The translations under genes were made by a program, and so were the position numbers. The notes beneath the pieces were generated by a model that made no database searches, had not been told where the DNA came from, and saw nothing but the letters and a program-made list of their open reading frames with translations. Source: Rickettsia typhi (GTDB lineage: Bacteria; Pseudomonadota; Alphaproteobacteria; Rickettsiales; UBA1997). Taken from it: a DNA stretch of 9,320 nt. Position 1 is the stretch's first letter. Each line of letters opens with the position of its first letter. This document shows positions 1 to 7,314 of the stretch, piece after piece. The stretch spans positions 1 to 9,320 of the forward strand of contig CAMDRL010000042.1 of NCBI GenBank assembly GCA_945906835.1. The letters are read 5' to 3'.

Positions 1-13
1 AGATTATTTTAGC

Positions 14-177
14 TAGACACTGTTAGCTACTTATTTTTAGCACAGATTTTGACATGTTTTTAGCACTTTTTTGACAGAATTATGATAAATATTTGGATAT
101 ATTTTGAATAATTTTGTTAAAAAATAAGCAAAAACAGGGCTAAATATGGGATAAAAATATTTAGCTAACAGTGTCTA
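14..177. mobile_element. MITE-like palindromic element, possibly IS630/Tc1-mariner type
   Basis: Seen: TAGACACTGTTAGCTA at 14-29 is perfectly inverted at 162-177. Inside these 16-bp ends the two arms keep pairing imperfectly to a centre near 95/96; for example, TGTTTTT, TTTTTT, ACA and AATTAT in the left arm match the reverse complement of the right arm at equal distances. The whole 164 bases is therefore one near-palindrome with no coding capacity. Both ends begin and finish in TA. IS630/Tc1-mariner elements duplicate a TA target, so a non-autonomous member of that group is the best guess. No transposase is present in the window, so the family is inferred. The left arm also holds two copies of TTTTTAGCAC (34-43, 57-66), each followed six or seven bases later by GACA; these could be transposase-binding sites. 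Confidence 0.7.
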
Positions 178-371
178 AGGTCTTTTTGAAAAGTTTTATA
201 AGTGTCTTAAGTTTGAAGCAAAAGTTTCCAAGTGGTGAAGGTGGTTTTTGTAGGGGTGGTTTGTATTAAAAGCAAATGGATTTTGTTGAGTGATATAAAA
301 TTGTTTCAAAGATGACTTTCCGCTTTTAGACCTCTTTGAAAAATAGGGTGGATCAATCGCTCTATAAATAT
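178..371. other. Gene-free stretch with a possible minus-strand ORF remnant
   Basis: This lies between the palindromic element and the unrecognised 104-residue gene. No tRNA, terminator or promoter is evident. On the minus strand one frame is open from about 393 to a TAA at 196-198 (65 codons) without an ATG; its peptide includes AIDPPYFSKR and ends ASNLRHL. The only nearby alternative starts are ATT near its upstream end and a TTG about halfway along. The other two minus frames are interrupted, but they also contain readable stretches, so coding is not established. It could be the tail of a decayed gene or the remains of a larger insertion. The plus strand at 227-270 is rich in GGTGG-like words. 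Confidence 0.3.
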
Positions 372-686
372 TTAACTTAATGTACAGGGTAATTTATTAT
401 TAGGACCCTCTATTTCAGAAGCTTTTATTGCTGATATTACCTTTGTTTCGTTTGTTGTCGTTGTTGCGCCTATTGATTCTTCAATGGAAGTTTTAGTTTT
501 TACTTTCTCTTTATTTGTTGGATAGGAAACTTTCCAAGTGCTTTCTTCTGGAATAGAAAAATCCCAAATTGGAAGAATTTTTCCTCCATCTTCTTTAACA
601 ATTTCGTAATATTTTTTTATAACATCAGCTGGCTTGTCAATGTCATTATTTTCTAAGATGATTTGCTTTTTTGCGCTATTTTCCAT
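372..686 (-). CDS. Hypothetical protein, 104 aa, overlapping the LRR gene
   Basis: I do not recognise this protein. It is hydrophilic and has no signal peptide or membrane segment. Residues 1-35 look helical and charged. A short more globular piece follows (about 36-56: KILPIWDFSIPEE, then WKVSYP). Residues 57-90 are low-complexity and rich in Lys, Thr and Glu, including a run of four Thr at about 75-78, so they are probably disordered. The ATG at 686-684 lies inside the end of the upstream LRR gene (11-base overlap). The word GAGGTG at 694-689 is a close-spaced ribosome-binding site, and together these suggest translational coupling. An in-frame TGA at 707-705 rules out a longer N-terminus. 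It is probably the last gene of an mfd-LRR-hypothetical operon. It could also be the tail of a degraded larger protein. That it is a real gene is moderately likely. Confidence 0.55.
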   Translation of the reverse strand: MENSAKKQIILENNDIDKPADVIKKYYEIVKEDGGKILPIWDFSIPEESTWKVSYPTNKEKVKTKTSIEESIGATTTTNETKVISAIKASEIEGPNNKLPCTLS

Positions 687-996
687 GCACCTCGTTAATA
701 TAAATCAAATCTGTAAAGTCTTTGGCGGTAATGCAGTTGTTGCTTAAATCAAGTATTTTTAAATTTGGCAATAATTTTGTATCAAAAATATCGTATAATG
801 AAAAAACTAGTTCATCGGTAATTCCGCAACTTTTAAAAGAAATTTCCTCTATAAAATGTGAAGTTTGATTCTTAATTGATTCTAAAATTAGACCTAACAT
901 ATTTTCATCAAGATCTTGTTTAGAAAAGTCTAACTTTTCTATAAATCCTTCTTCGTTAAAAGATAACAAACAATCAATCTGATTTTTATTAGGCAT
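676..996 (-). CDS. Small leucine-rich-repeat protein, 106 aa
   Basis: Three LRR units follow each other at an exact spacing of 30 residues: IEKLDF begins at 19, IEEISF at 49 and LKILDL at 79. The last unit reads LKILDLSNNCIT, the textbook LxxLxLxxNxI consensus. A repeat length near 28-30 with helix-like second halves resembles the ribonuclease-inhibitor/GALA-type class. Such repeats are protein-binding scaffolds, but no partner can be read from the sequence. There is no signal peptide or membrane helix. Three repeats is short for a stable solenoid, so it may be a miniature protein, a fragment of a longer LRR protein, or may work with the overlapping downstream product. The start ATG is 7 bases after the mfd stop codon. 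An in-frame TAA at 1011-1009 leaves little room for another start, and no clear Shine-Dalgarno is visible. Co-transcription with mfd is likely. Confidence 0.65.
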   Translation of the reverse strand: MPNKNQIDCLLSFNEEGFIEKLDFSKQDLDENMLGLILESIKNQTSHFIEEISFKSCGITDELVFSLYDIFDTKLLPNLKILDLSNNCITAKDFTDLIYINEVHGK

Positions 997-1003
997 AAAT
1001 AAT

Positions 1004-4000
1004 TTAATTTATTTTGATAAGTGAGTTTAATTTTGCCACCACTTCAAAAGCAGAATTAATTTTATTTGCAACTAATTTTGTATCTTTTAAGTGCAAAACT
1101 TTTTGACCCAAATGAAGTTTAATTTGATTTTTACTGCTAAATATCATTTGCATTAATTGTTCTGGAGCTTTGAATTTATTATCTTTAAAGCTAATTAAAA
1201 TTCCTTCAGAAATTGCTTCTAACTTTTCTACGCCAACTTTTTTACAAGCCCATTTTAATTTTGAAATTTCCATTAAATTCACAACTTCTGGTGGAATCTT
1301 TCCAAAGCGATCAGTTAATTCATTAGTTAAATTTTCTTGATCTTCATCAGTTTTTATCATCATGATTTTTTTGTAAAAGCTCATGCGTAAACTTAAATCA
1401 GACATGTAATTTTCTGGAATAAGTAAAGAAATTCCTAATTTTATTTGTACTGAAAAATCATTTTCAACATCTTTGTCTTCTTTGTTAGCGTCAGCCACAG
1501 CATTTTTCAAATCTTCAATAGTTTCTAAAAGCATTTGTTGATAAAGCTCAATGCCAGTTTCTTTAATGTGACCAGATTGCTCGCCACCAAGTAAATCTCC
1601 ACTGCCACGAATATCCATGTCATAAGAAGCAACAGTAAATCCAACTCCTAAACTATCTAAATTTTGCATCACTTCTAATTTTTTACGAGCATCTTCTGCC
1701 AGTTTTTTAGGGCTCATCATGAAATAGGCATAAGCACGAATTTTGCCGCGACCAACTCTGCCTCTAAGTTGATAAAGTTGTGATAATCCAAACATTTCAG
1801 CGCGGTAAATAATCATAGTATTGGCGCTGGCAATGTCGATTCCTGATTCAATGATGGTGGTGGAAAGCAGAACATCAATTTTGCCGTCGTAAAAATCATT
1901 CATAATTTTATCAAGCTGCGATGGTGTCATTTGCCCGTGAGCATGAGTAACTTTAATTTCTGGTGGCAATAATTTTGCTAAGCGATCTTCCATTTCAGCA
2001 ATGTCCTTAATGCGCGGAACTACAAAAAATACTTTACCACTTCTTTGATATTCACGCAAAATTGCTTCTTTAACAATTACTGAATCATAAGGCATGACAA
2101 AATTTCTTACAGCCAAACGATCTATTGGCGGGGTGGCAATTAAACTAAGTTCTTTAACGCCAGCTAAAGACATTTGTAAAGTGCGTGGAATTGGAGTTGC
2201 TGAAAGAGTTAAAATATGAACTTCATTGCGCAATTCTTTTAAGCGTTCTTTTTGAGCCACGCCAAAATGTTGTTCTTCATCAATAATCACCAATCCTAAA
2301 TTTTTGAACTTAATATTTTTATTTAGAAGAGCATGCGTGCCAATAACAATATCAAGGTCTCCCAATTCTAATTTCTCTTTAGTTTTTTTAGCATCAGCGG
2401 TACTTACAAGGCGAGAAAGTTGGGCAATTTTAACATTAGTTTCAGCAAATCTTTTGGTAAAATTATGAAAATGTTGGCGAGTTAGAAGGGTTGTTGGAGC
2501 AACAATTGCCACTTGAAAGTTTTTAGTTTCATTGCGGGCTGCAATTGCAGCGGCGCGCATTGCCACTTCAGTTTTACCAAAACCAACATCTCCACAAATT
2601 AAGCGATCCATTGGCGAACCTTTTTGCAAATCTTCTTCAACTTCATCAATGGCTTTTAATTGATCTTCTGTTTCTATAAAACCAAATCGCGCTTTAAATT
2701 CTTCATACCAATGCGAATCAGGAATTAAAATTGGTGCTTTTTTAATATGTCTTGCAGCTGCAATTTTAATAAGCGCAGCGGCTGCTATTTTAATTTTCTT
2801 CTTAACATTGCTTTTGCGATTTTTCCAACCGCCACCACCTAAACGATCAAGTTGAATTAATGGATTATCTGCACCATATCTGGTTATTGAATTAATGTCG
2901 TCAACTGGAACAAAAAGACTGTCATTATTGGCGTAAATTAATTTCAGAAAATCACTTTTAACTGTACCTGAAGAAATAGTATGAATGCCATCAAACTTCG
3001 CAATACCATGATCGCGGTGGACTACAAGTTCACCTAAATTAATAGATAATCCTTCTTCTAAAATTCTTTGCGAAGCAGCTTTATTTTGAGATTTTTTACG
3101 AACCACTTTTTCACCAAAAATTGCCTGTTCACCAATTAAAATTAAATCAGAAGTGATGAATCCAAGCCCAATTGGCATTACAAAAATAGCAATTTTTTGT
3201 GGCGCAACATTATGAAGATCAGTGAAGGTGGAAATCTCTTGGCAAGATAAATTGAAATCAAGCAGAAGCTTTATCAGGCGATCTTTAAAACCTTCGCTAA
3301 GACAGGCGATGGCAACTTTTTGTTTTTTAGCGTCAGTAATAATTGATTGAATAAATTCCTGCATCAAATCAATTGGATCTTTGGCGTTGGCTCTTCCAGC
3401 TAAGGCAAAATCAGGAATTGGATTTATTTCAAGATCAAGAACTCTTTTATTTTCGCCATCAACAACTGTAAAATTATTGAAAATAATCGAAGTTTTTTCA
3501 TCGATAATTTTTCTAAGATCATTGGCAGAAAAATAAAGTAATTCTGATGGAACTGGATTGTAAATTGAACCTGATAATTTGCTTTCTTTAATGCTTTCAA
3601 GCCTTGATTTATAATACTCTGCAACCGTTCTTTCTCTTGCTTCGTAATTTAAAAAAATCTTCTGATTTAAAAATAAAACAGGATTTTTTAAATAATCAAA
3701 AAAGCTAACTAATTCTGAATCATAAAAAAACGGCAACCAATGCTCCATTCCAGCGTAAGAACGCATTTCAGAAATTGCTGAATAGAGTTGATCTTCGGCA
3801 GGAAGCCCAAAATTATGACGATATTTTTCACGAAAATTGGCGGTAGTTTTTTCATTTAAAACCACTTCACTGGCTGGTAAAATTTCAATTGATCTTAAAG
3901 TTTCTTGTGACATTTGAGTTAATGGATCAAAGGCTTTAACCGATTCAACCTCTTCGCCAAAAAAATCTAAACGATAACCAATAGATTCAAATCTTTGCTG

Positions 4001-4555
4001 CGTTACAATATCAACAATGCCGCCACGAATAGCGAACTCACCAGCATTATTAGCGCAAGATTGGCGTTGGTAACCATTAAAAACTAAAAATTCGGCAATT
4101 TGCGTGGTGGATATTTTTGATTTTGCCGCAGCTAAAATTCCTGAATTTTTAATTAAATTAGGGGGTGTAACTTTTTGCAAAATTGCGTTGCTGCTGGTGA
4201 TTATTAAAAAATTAGGACGATTACGGCAATTATCAGAATTATCGCGGTTAGCTAATTTATAGAGAGTTTTAATGCGTTGCGACATGATATTTTGTTTTGG
4301 TGAAACACGATCATAAGGCAAGCAATCCCAAGCTGGAAAATGCAGAATTTCAAATTTTTCAATAAGGTGAGGGGCAAAAAAGCGCAGCTGTTTTTCAAAA
4401 TTTTCCATCTGTGCATCATTTTCGGCGATAAAGACTAAATCTTGATCTAGAAAATTTTTGGCGGTTAAGCTCATTATGAAAGATTGAGCATCGTCACAAA
4501 GGCGCGAGATTTCGCAGTTTTGGGTAATGGTTTTTAGTTTTATTTTATAGTCCAA
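1004..4555 (-). CDS. mfd: Transcription-repair coupling factor Mfd
   Basis: Mfd is an ATP-driven DNA translocase that displaces RNA polymerase stalled at lesions and recruits UvrA for nucleotide excision repair. At 1183 aa it is full length (E. coli 1148). The order is typical: UvrB-like N-terminal module, about 1-340 (FPAWDCLPYD, then GEFAIRGGIVDI and YRLDFFGEEV); CarD-like RNA-polymerase interaction domain, about 505-560 (LVVHRDHGIAKFDGI, SLFVPVDD); RecG-like translocase with Walker A GDVGFGKT (655-662), DEEQ (759-762), SATPIPRT (785-792), TTIIESGID (899-907) and QLRGRVGRG (929-937); and C-terminal TRCF domain, about 1035-1150 (LLIPENYMSD, RFGKIPPEV). No key motif is missing. The start is TTG (4555-4553). 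The next in-frame Met is residue 28, and starting there would remove the first conserved strand, so TTG is preferred. No strong Shine-Dalgarno is visible. It probably heads an operon with the two small downstream genes. Confidence 0.97.
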   Translation of the reverse strand: MDYKIKLKTITQNCEISRLCDDAQSFIMSLTAKNFLDQDLVFIAENDAQMENFEKQLRFFAPHLIEKFEILHFPAWDCLPYDRVSPKQNIMSQRIKTLYKLANRDNSDNCRNRPNFLIITSSNAILQKVTPPNLIKNSGILAAAKSKISTTQIAEFLVFNGYQRQSCANNAGEFAIRGGIVDIVTQQRFESIGYRLDFFGEEVESVKAFDPLTQMSQETLRSIEILPASEVVLNEKTTANFREKYRHNFGLPAEDQLYSAISEMRSYAGMEHWLPFFYDSELVSFFDYLKNPVLFLNQKIFLNYEARERTVAEYYKSRLESIKESKLSGSIYNPVPSELLYFSANDLRKIIDEKTSIIFNNFTVVDGENKRVLDLEINPIPDFALAGRANAKDPIDLMQEFIQSIITDAKKQKVAIACLSEGFKDRLIKLLLDFNLSCQEISTFTDLHNVAPQKIAIFVMPIGLGFITSDLILIGEQAIFGEKVVRKKSQNKAASQRILEEGLSINLGELVVHRDHGIAKFDGIHTISSGTVKSDFLKLIYANNDSLFVPVDDINSITRYGADNPLIQLDRLGGGGWKNRKSNVKKKIKIAAAALIKIAAARHIKKAPILIPDSHWYEEFKARFGFIETEDQLKAIDEVEEDLQKGSPMDRLICGDVGFGKTEVAMRAAAIAARNETKNFQVAIVAPTTLLTRQHFHNFTKRFAETNVKIAQLSRLVSTADAKKTKEKLELGDLDIVIGTHALLNKNIKFKNLGLVIIDEEQHFGVAQKERLKELRNEVHILTLSATPIPRTLQMSLAGVKELSLIATPPIDRLAVRNFVMPYDSVIVKEAILREYQRSGKVFFVVPRIKDIAEMEDRLAKLLPPEIKVTHAHGQMTPSQLDKIMNDFYDGKIDVLLSTTIIESGIDIASANTMIIYRAEMFGLSQLYQLRGRVGRGKIRAYAYFMMSPKKLAEDARKKLEVMQNLDSLGVGFTVASYDMDIRGSGDLLGGEQSGHIKETGIELYQQMLLETIEDLKNAVADANKEDKDVENDFSVQIKLGISLLIPENYMSDLSLRMSFYKKIMMIKTDEDQENLTNELTDRFGKIPPEVVNLMEISKLKWACKKVGVEKLEAISEGILISFKDNKFKAPEQLMQMIFSSKNQIKLHLGQKVLHLKDTKLVANKINSAFEVVAKLNSLIKIN

Positions 4556-4602
4556 GATGGGTTTGTTTTTTTAATTGTTATTTTGCGCTAAAAGCAGAAA
4601 TC

Positions 4603-4723
4603 AGAGCTGAAGCAAAGCTGGAATGGGTTTGTAACCCAGTCCACATGTTCATGCCGCTGATTATATAGGACTGAATGTGAGGACGGGTTTACAAACCCCG
4701 TCCTGCTCAAGTACTTCAGTACT
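4603..4723. repeat. REPIN-like inverted pair of palindromic hairpins
   Basis: Two hairpins face each other. Hairpin A (4620-4642) pairs GGAATGGGTT with AACCCAGTCC around a TGT loop, with one mismatch. Hairpin B (4680-4704) pairs AGGACGGG with CCCGTCCT apart from one bulged base. The two are diverged inverted copies of the same sequence. Homology continues inward (CACAT plus TCA, 4642-4651, against TGAATGTG, 4672-4679) and outward (CTGAAG at 4607-4612 against CTTCAG at 4714-4719), so the block can fold into one large cruciform about 120 bases long. This is the architecture of REP doublets (REPINs), which are mobilised in trans by RAYT/IS200-IS605-like transposases. No GTAG-type tetranucleotide precedes the hairpins, so family membership is inferred. 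It lies 8 bases past the dnaE stop and fills most of the dnaE-mfd gap, where it may also act as a terminator. Confidence 0.75.
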
Positions 4724-4730
4724 ATATTTC

Positions 4731-7223
4731 TCAAACCATTTCAATACTAAAATAAGCCTCACTAGCATTAACATCAGGCGGCAAAACCGCAATTCCATGA
4801 TCTTTAGCCACCTGCAAGAAAATATTAATCTTATCAGTATTATCAATTTCCAGATTTATTGAAGCCGTAATAAATTCTACAGGATAATGCGCCTTCAAAT
4901 AAGCTGTTTGATAAGAAATTAAAGCATAAGCGGCAGCATGAGATTTATTGAATCCATAGCCCGCAAATTTATCCACCAAATCAAAAATTTCCCCCGCCTG
5001 TTTTTTATCAACACCATTTTTAATAGCGCCATTAACAAAAATTTCTCTTTGTTGATCCATCTCTTCTTTAATTTTTTTACCCATAGCGCGACGCAGTAAA
5101 TCCGCAGCTCCAAGACTATATCCTGCTAAAACTTTAGCAATTTCCATTACCTGTTCTTGATAAACAATTACACCATAAGTTTCTTTTAAAGTGTTCTCAA
5201 GAAGTGGGTGAGGGTAAATAATTTTTTCATCACCATGTTTGCGGCGAATATAAGTTGGAATATTATCCATTGGACCAGGGCGATAAAGCGAAATCAAGGC
5301 GATAATATCTTCAATTTTATCTGCCCGCATTTGACGAAGAACCGAGCGCATTCCAGAAGACTCAATTTGAAAAACGCCAATGGAATCACCAGTTGAAAGC
5401 ATTTCAAAAGTTAATTTATCGGCCAATGGAAGGTTGGTAATATCAATTTTTACTCCATTAGTTTTTTCAATTAATTTTACTGCTTCAAAAATTGTGGTAA
5501 GTGTTTTTAATCCAAGAAAGTCAAATTTTACCAAGCCGGCACCTTCAGCATATTTCATGGAATAGCCAACTGCTGGCATGCTTCCGCCATCATCATTGTA
5601 AAGAGCGCAAATTTCATGAAGTGGTTTATCACCAATAACCACGCCAGCTGCGTGAGTTGAAGCATGACGATTTAAACCTTCTAATTTTAAAGCAATATCA
5701 ACTAATTTTGTAACTTGCGGATCTTCGCGCACCGCTTCTTGCAAGTCTTTATCCATTTCAATAGCTTTTTCTAAAGTAACGGCTTCAATAGCATTAAAGG
5801 GAATCAATTTACAAATTCTATCAACTTGATTATAAGGCATTTGTAAAACACGCCCCACATCTTTCAACACCGCGCGAGCTTGCAATTTTCCAAAAGTAAT
5901 AATCTGTGCTACATAATCTTTGCCATATTTGTTTTGTACATAATCAATAACTTCATCACGGCGCGATTGACAAAAATCAATATCAAAATCGGGCATTGAA
6001 ACGCGATCAGGATTTAAAAATCTTTCAAAAAGCAAACCAAAACGAATTGGGTCAAGATCAGTAATTTCTAACGACCAAGCAATGATTGAGCCAGCACCAG
6101 AACCTCTTCCTGGTCCAACAGGAATTTCATTGTTTTTAGCCCATTTAATAAAATCAGATACAATTAAAAAATATCCCGAGAAGTTCATTTTAATAATAAC
6201 TGACAGTTCATATTCTAAACGAGCCAGATATTCTTGATTAATTCTTTCTTGTTGTTCCTTGGGAGTTTCTTCAATTTTAAATTTAGTGGAGAGTCTTAAT
6301 TTTAAGCCCTCAATTGCTTGAATTTTTAATTGCGCAGCTTCATCAAAATCTTTTTCATTACTGAATTTAGGCAAAGTTGGCGGGCGTTCAAAAGCCATGA
6401 TACTACATTTTTTGGCAATATTTACGGTATTTTCAATAGCTTCTGGAATGTCAGAGAATAACTCTTCCATCTGTTTTTGACTTTTAAAATATTGCTGTGG
6501 TGAATTTTTTTTACGATTGGCTTCTAAAAAAACTTTTCCCGTGCCAACGCAAGTCAAGATATCTTGGGCTTCAAACATATTTTCAGTAAGAAAATAAACA
6601 TCATTAGTGGCAACCAAGGGAATTGAGTATTTTAAGGCAAGATCAATAAATTTTTCTTCTAATTGAGCTTCTTCTTTCAAACCATGGCGAGAAAGCTCCA
6701 TGTAAAAATTTTGCGCAGGAAATGTTTTTAATAAATCAGCTAAAACTATTTCCAATTTCTTATCTTGGCTTTCTGTTAAAAGTTTAGCAATTATACCACT
6801 AATGCCCCCAGAAAGAGCGATTAAGCCAGCTGATTTTGTTTTCAATAAATCAAAATCAATATGAGGAGAAATTCCACTTTGACGATTTAAAAAGCTATGA
6901 CTAACCAAATACATTAAATTCTTGTATCCTTCTTCGCAAAAGGCAATCAAAGGCAATTTGGAAAGAGAGTTTTCAATGTCTAAGTTAGATAGTTTTTTGC
7001 GATCACTTTCTTGAAAGTTAACCAACATCTCACAGCCCAAAATTGGCTGAATTCCAGCCTTCTTGCAATATGAAGAAAATTCCAAAGCTGCAAAAAGATT
7101 AGTACAATCTGAAATTCCAAGTGCTGGCATTTTTAATGAGACAGCTTTTTCAATGAGGTCGGGAATTTTTATAGCACCTTTGCAAAGTGAATAAGTTGTG
7201 TGAGTGCGAAGTTGTATGAACAT
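4731..7223 (-). CDS. dnaE: DNA polymerase III alpha subunit, C-terminally truncated
   Basis: This is the catalytic subunit of the replicative polymerase. Seen: PHP domain, about 1-270, from RTHTTYSL to about the VATNDVYFL stretch; palm and thumb with PGRGSGAGS (371-379) and PDFDIDF (411-417). Asp414, Asp416 and Asp568 (KFDFLGLKTLT) sit 13 residues after E. coli catalytic Asp401, 403 and 555. The fingers follow: VFQIESSGM, SLYRPGPM, VYQEQVM, LLRRAMGKK, FAGYGFNKSHAAAYA. The protein then ends at residue 830, just after VLPPDVNASEAYFSIE, with two extra residues and TGA. Relatives run to about 1150 residues. The helix-hairpin-helix pair, internal clamp-binding motif, OB fold and tau-binding tail are all missing, and no continuation is found in any frame before mfd. 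A REPIN-like repeat starts within 10 bases. The start ATG fits the family N-terminus; no Shine-Dalgarno is obvious. This may be a broken or duplicate copy, a split gene, or an assembly join. Confidence 0.93.
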   Translation of the reverse strand: MFIQLRTHTTYSLCKGAIKIPDLIEKAVSLKMPALGISDCTNLFAALEFSSYCKKAGIQPILGCEMLVNFQESDRKKLSNLDIENSLSKLPLIAFCEEGYKNLMYLVSHSFLNRQSGISPHIDFDLLKTKSAGLIALSGGISGIIAKLLTESQDKKLEIVLADLLKTFPAQNFYMELSRHGLKEEAQLEEKFIDLALKYSIPLVATNDVYFLTENMFEAQDILTCVGTGKVFLEANRKKNSPQQYFKSQKQMEELFSDIPEAIENTVNIAKKCSIMAFERPPTLPKFSNEKDFDEAAQLKIQAIEGLKLRLSTKFKIEETPKEQQERINQEYLARLEYELSVIIKMNFSGYFLIVSDFIKWAKNNEIPVGPGRGSGAGSIIAWSLEITDLDPIRFGLLFERFLNPDRVSMPDFDIDFCQSRRDEVIDYVQNKYGKDYVAQIITFGKLQARAVLKDVGRVLQMPYNQVDRICKLIPFNAIEAVTLEKAIEMDKDLQEAVREDPQVTKLVDIALKLEGLNRHASTHAAGVVIGDKPLHEICALYNDDGGSMPAVGYSMKYAEGAGLVKFDFLGLKTLTTIFEAVKLIEKTNGVKIDITNLPLADKLTFEMLSTGDSIGVFQIESSGMRSVLRQMRADKIEDIIALISLYRPGPMDNIPTYIRRKHGDEKIIYPHPLLENTLKETYGVIVYQEQVMEIAKVLAGYSLGAADLLRRAMGKKIKEEMDQQREIFVNGAIKNGVDKKQAGEIFDLVDKFAGYGFNKSHAAAYALISYQTAYLKAHYPVEFITASINLEIDNTDKINIFLQVAKDHGIAVLPPDVNASEAYFSIEMV

Positions 7224-7244
7224 TGTTTTTTAACTGGCAATTCA

Positions 7245-7259
7245 GTCTTAAAATAAGAC
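7245..7259. repeat. Short perfect palindrome upstream of dnaE
   Basis: GTCTTA (7245-7250) is inverted as TAAGAC (7254-7259) around AAA. It lies between the skp terminator T-run and the dnaE start, 22 bases upstream of the ATG. It could be an operator or a second small hairpin of the terminator region. It is A+T-rich and short, so chance is possible. Confidence 0.3.
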
Positions 7260-7290
7260 AAAAAAAAGGGGGCTGAAAACAGCCCCCTTA
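7260..7290 (-). terminator. Rho-independent terminator of skp
   Basis: On the minus strand an 8-bp perfect GC-rich stem (GGGGGCTG, 7287-7280, with CAGCCCCC, 7275-7268) closes a TTTT loop and is extended by A-T pairs. The stem is followed directly by eight T (7267-7260). It starts about 25 bases after the skp stop codon. It should largely separate skp transcription from dnaE, which would then need its own promoter or read-through; no convincing dnaE promoter is visible in the remaining 37 bases. Confidence 0.93.
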
Positions 7291-7314
7291 CTTTATAGTT
7301 CAAGCTTTTAATTT

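Noticed and set aside
178..347. Near-direct repeat GGTCTTTTTGAAAAG (179-193) and GACCTCTTTGAAAAA (329-343) as insertion-sequence ends
   Set aside because: The two copies are in the same orientation, imperfect and A+T-rich; no inverted partner or target duplication was found.
386..409. AGGGT/ACCCT inverted repeat near the end of the 104-residue gene
   Set aside because: Only five base pairs with a 14-base loop and no T-run; not a credible terminator.
3424..3624. 66-codon minus-strand frame inside mfd, and similar short frames in dnaE (4919-5113, 5208-5396, 5380-5565)
   Set aside because: All lie wholly within well-conserved coding sequence in another frame; none has family-like motifs.
4661..4862. 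Short open frames on both strands across the dnaE end and the hairpin repeat
   Set aside because: They are shadows of dnaE and of the palindromic repeat; the minus-strand frame reads dnaE out of phase and shows no similarity to the missing DnaE C-terminus.
4731..4990. Cyanobacterial-type split-intein explanation for the dnaE truncation
   Set aside because: The conserved site FAGYGFNKSHAAAY where DnaE split inteins sit is uninterrupted, and no intein sequence follows the last DnaE residue.
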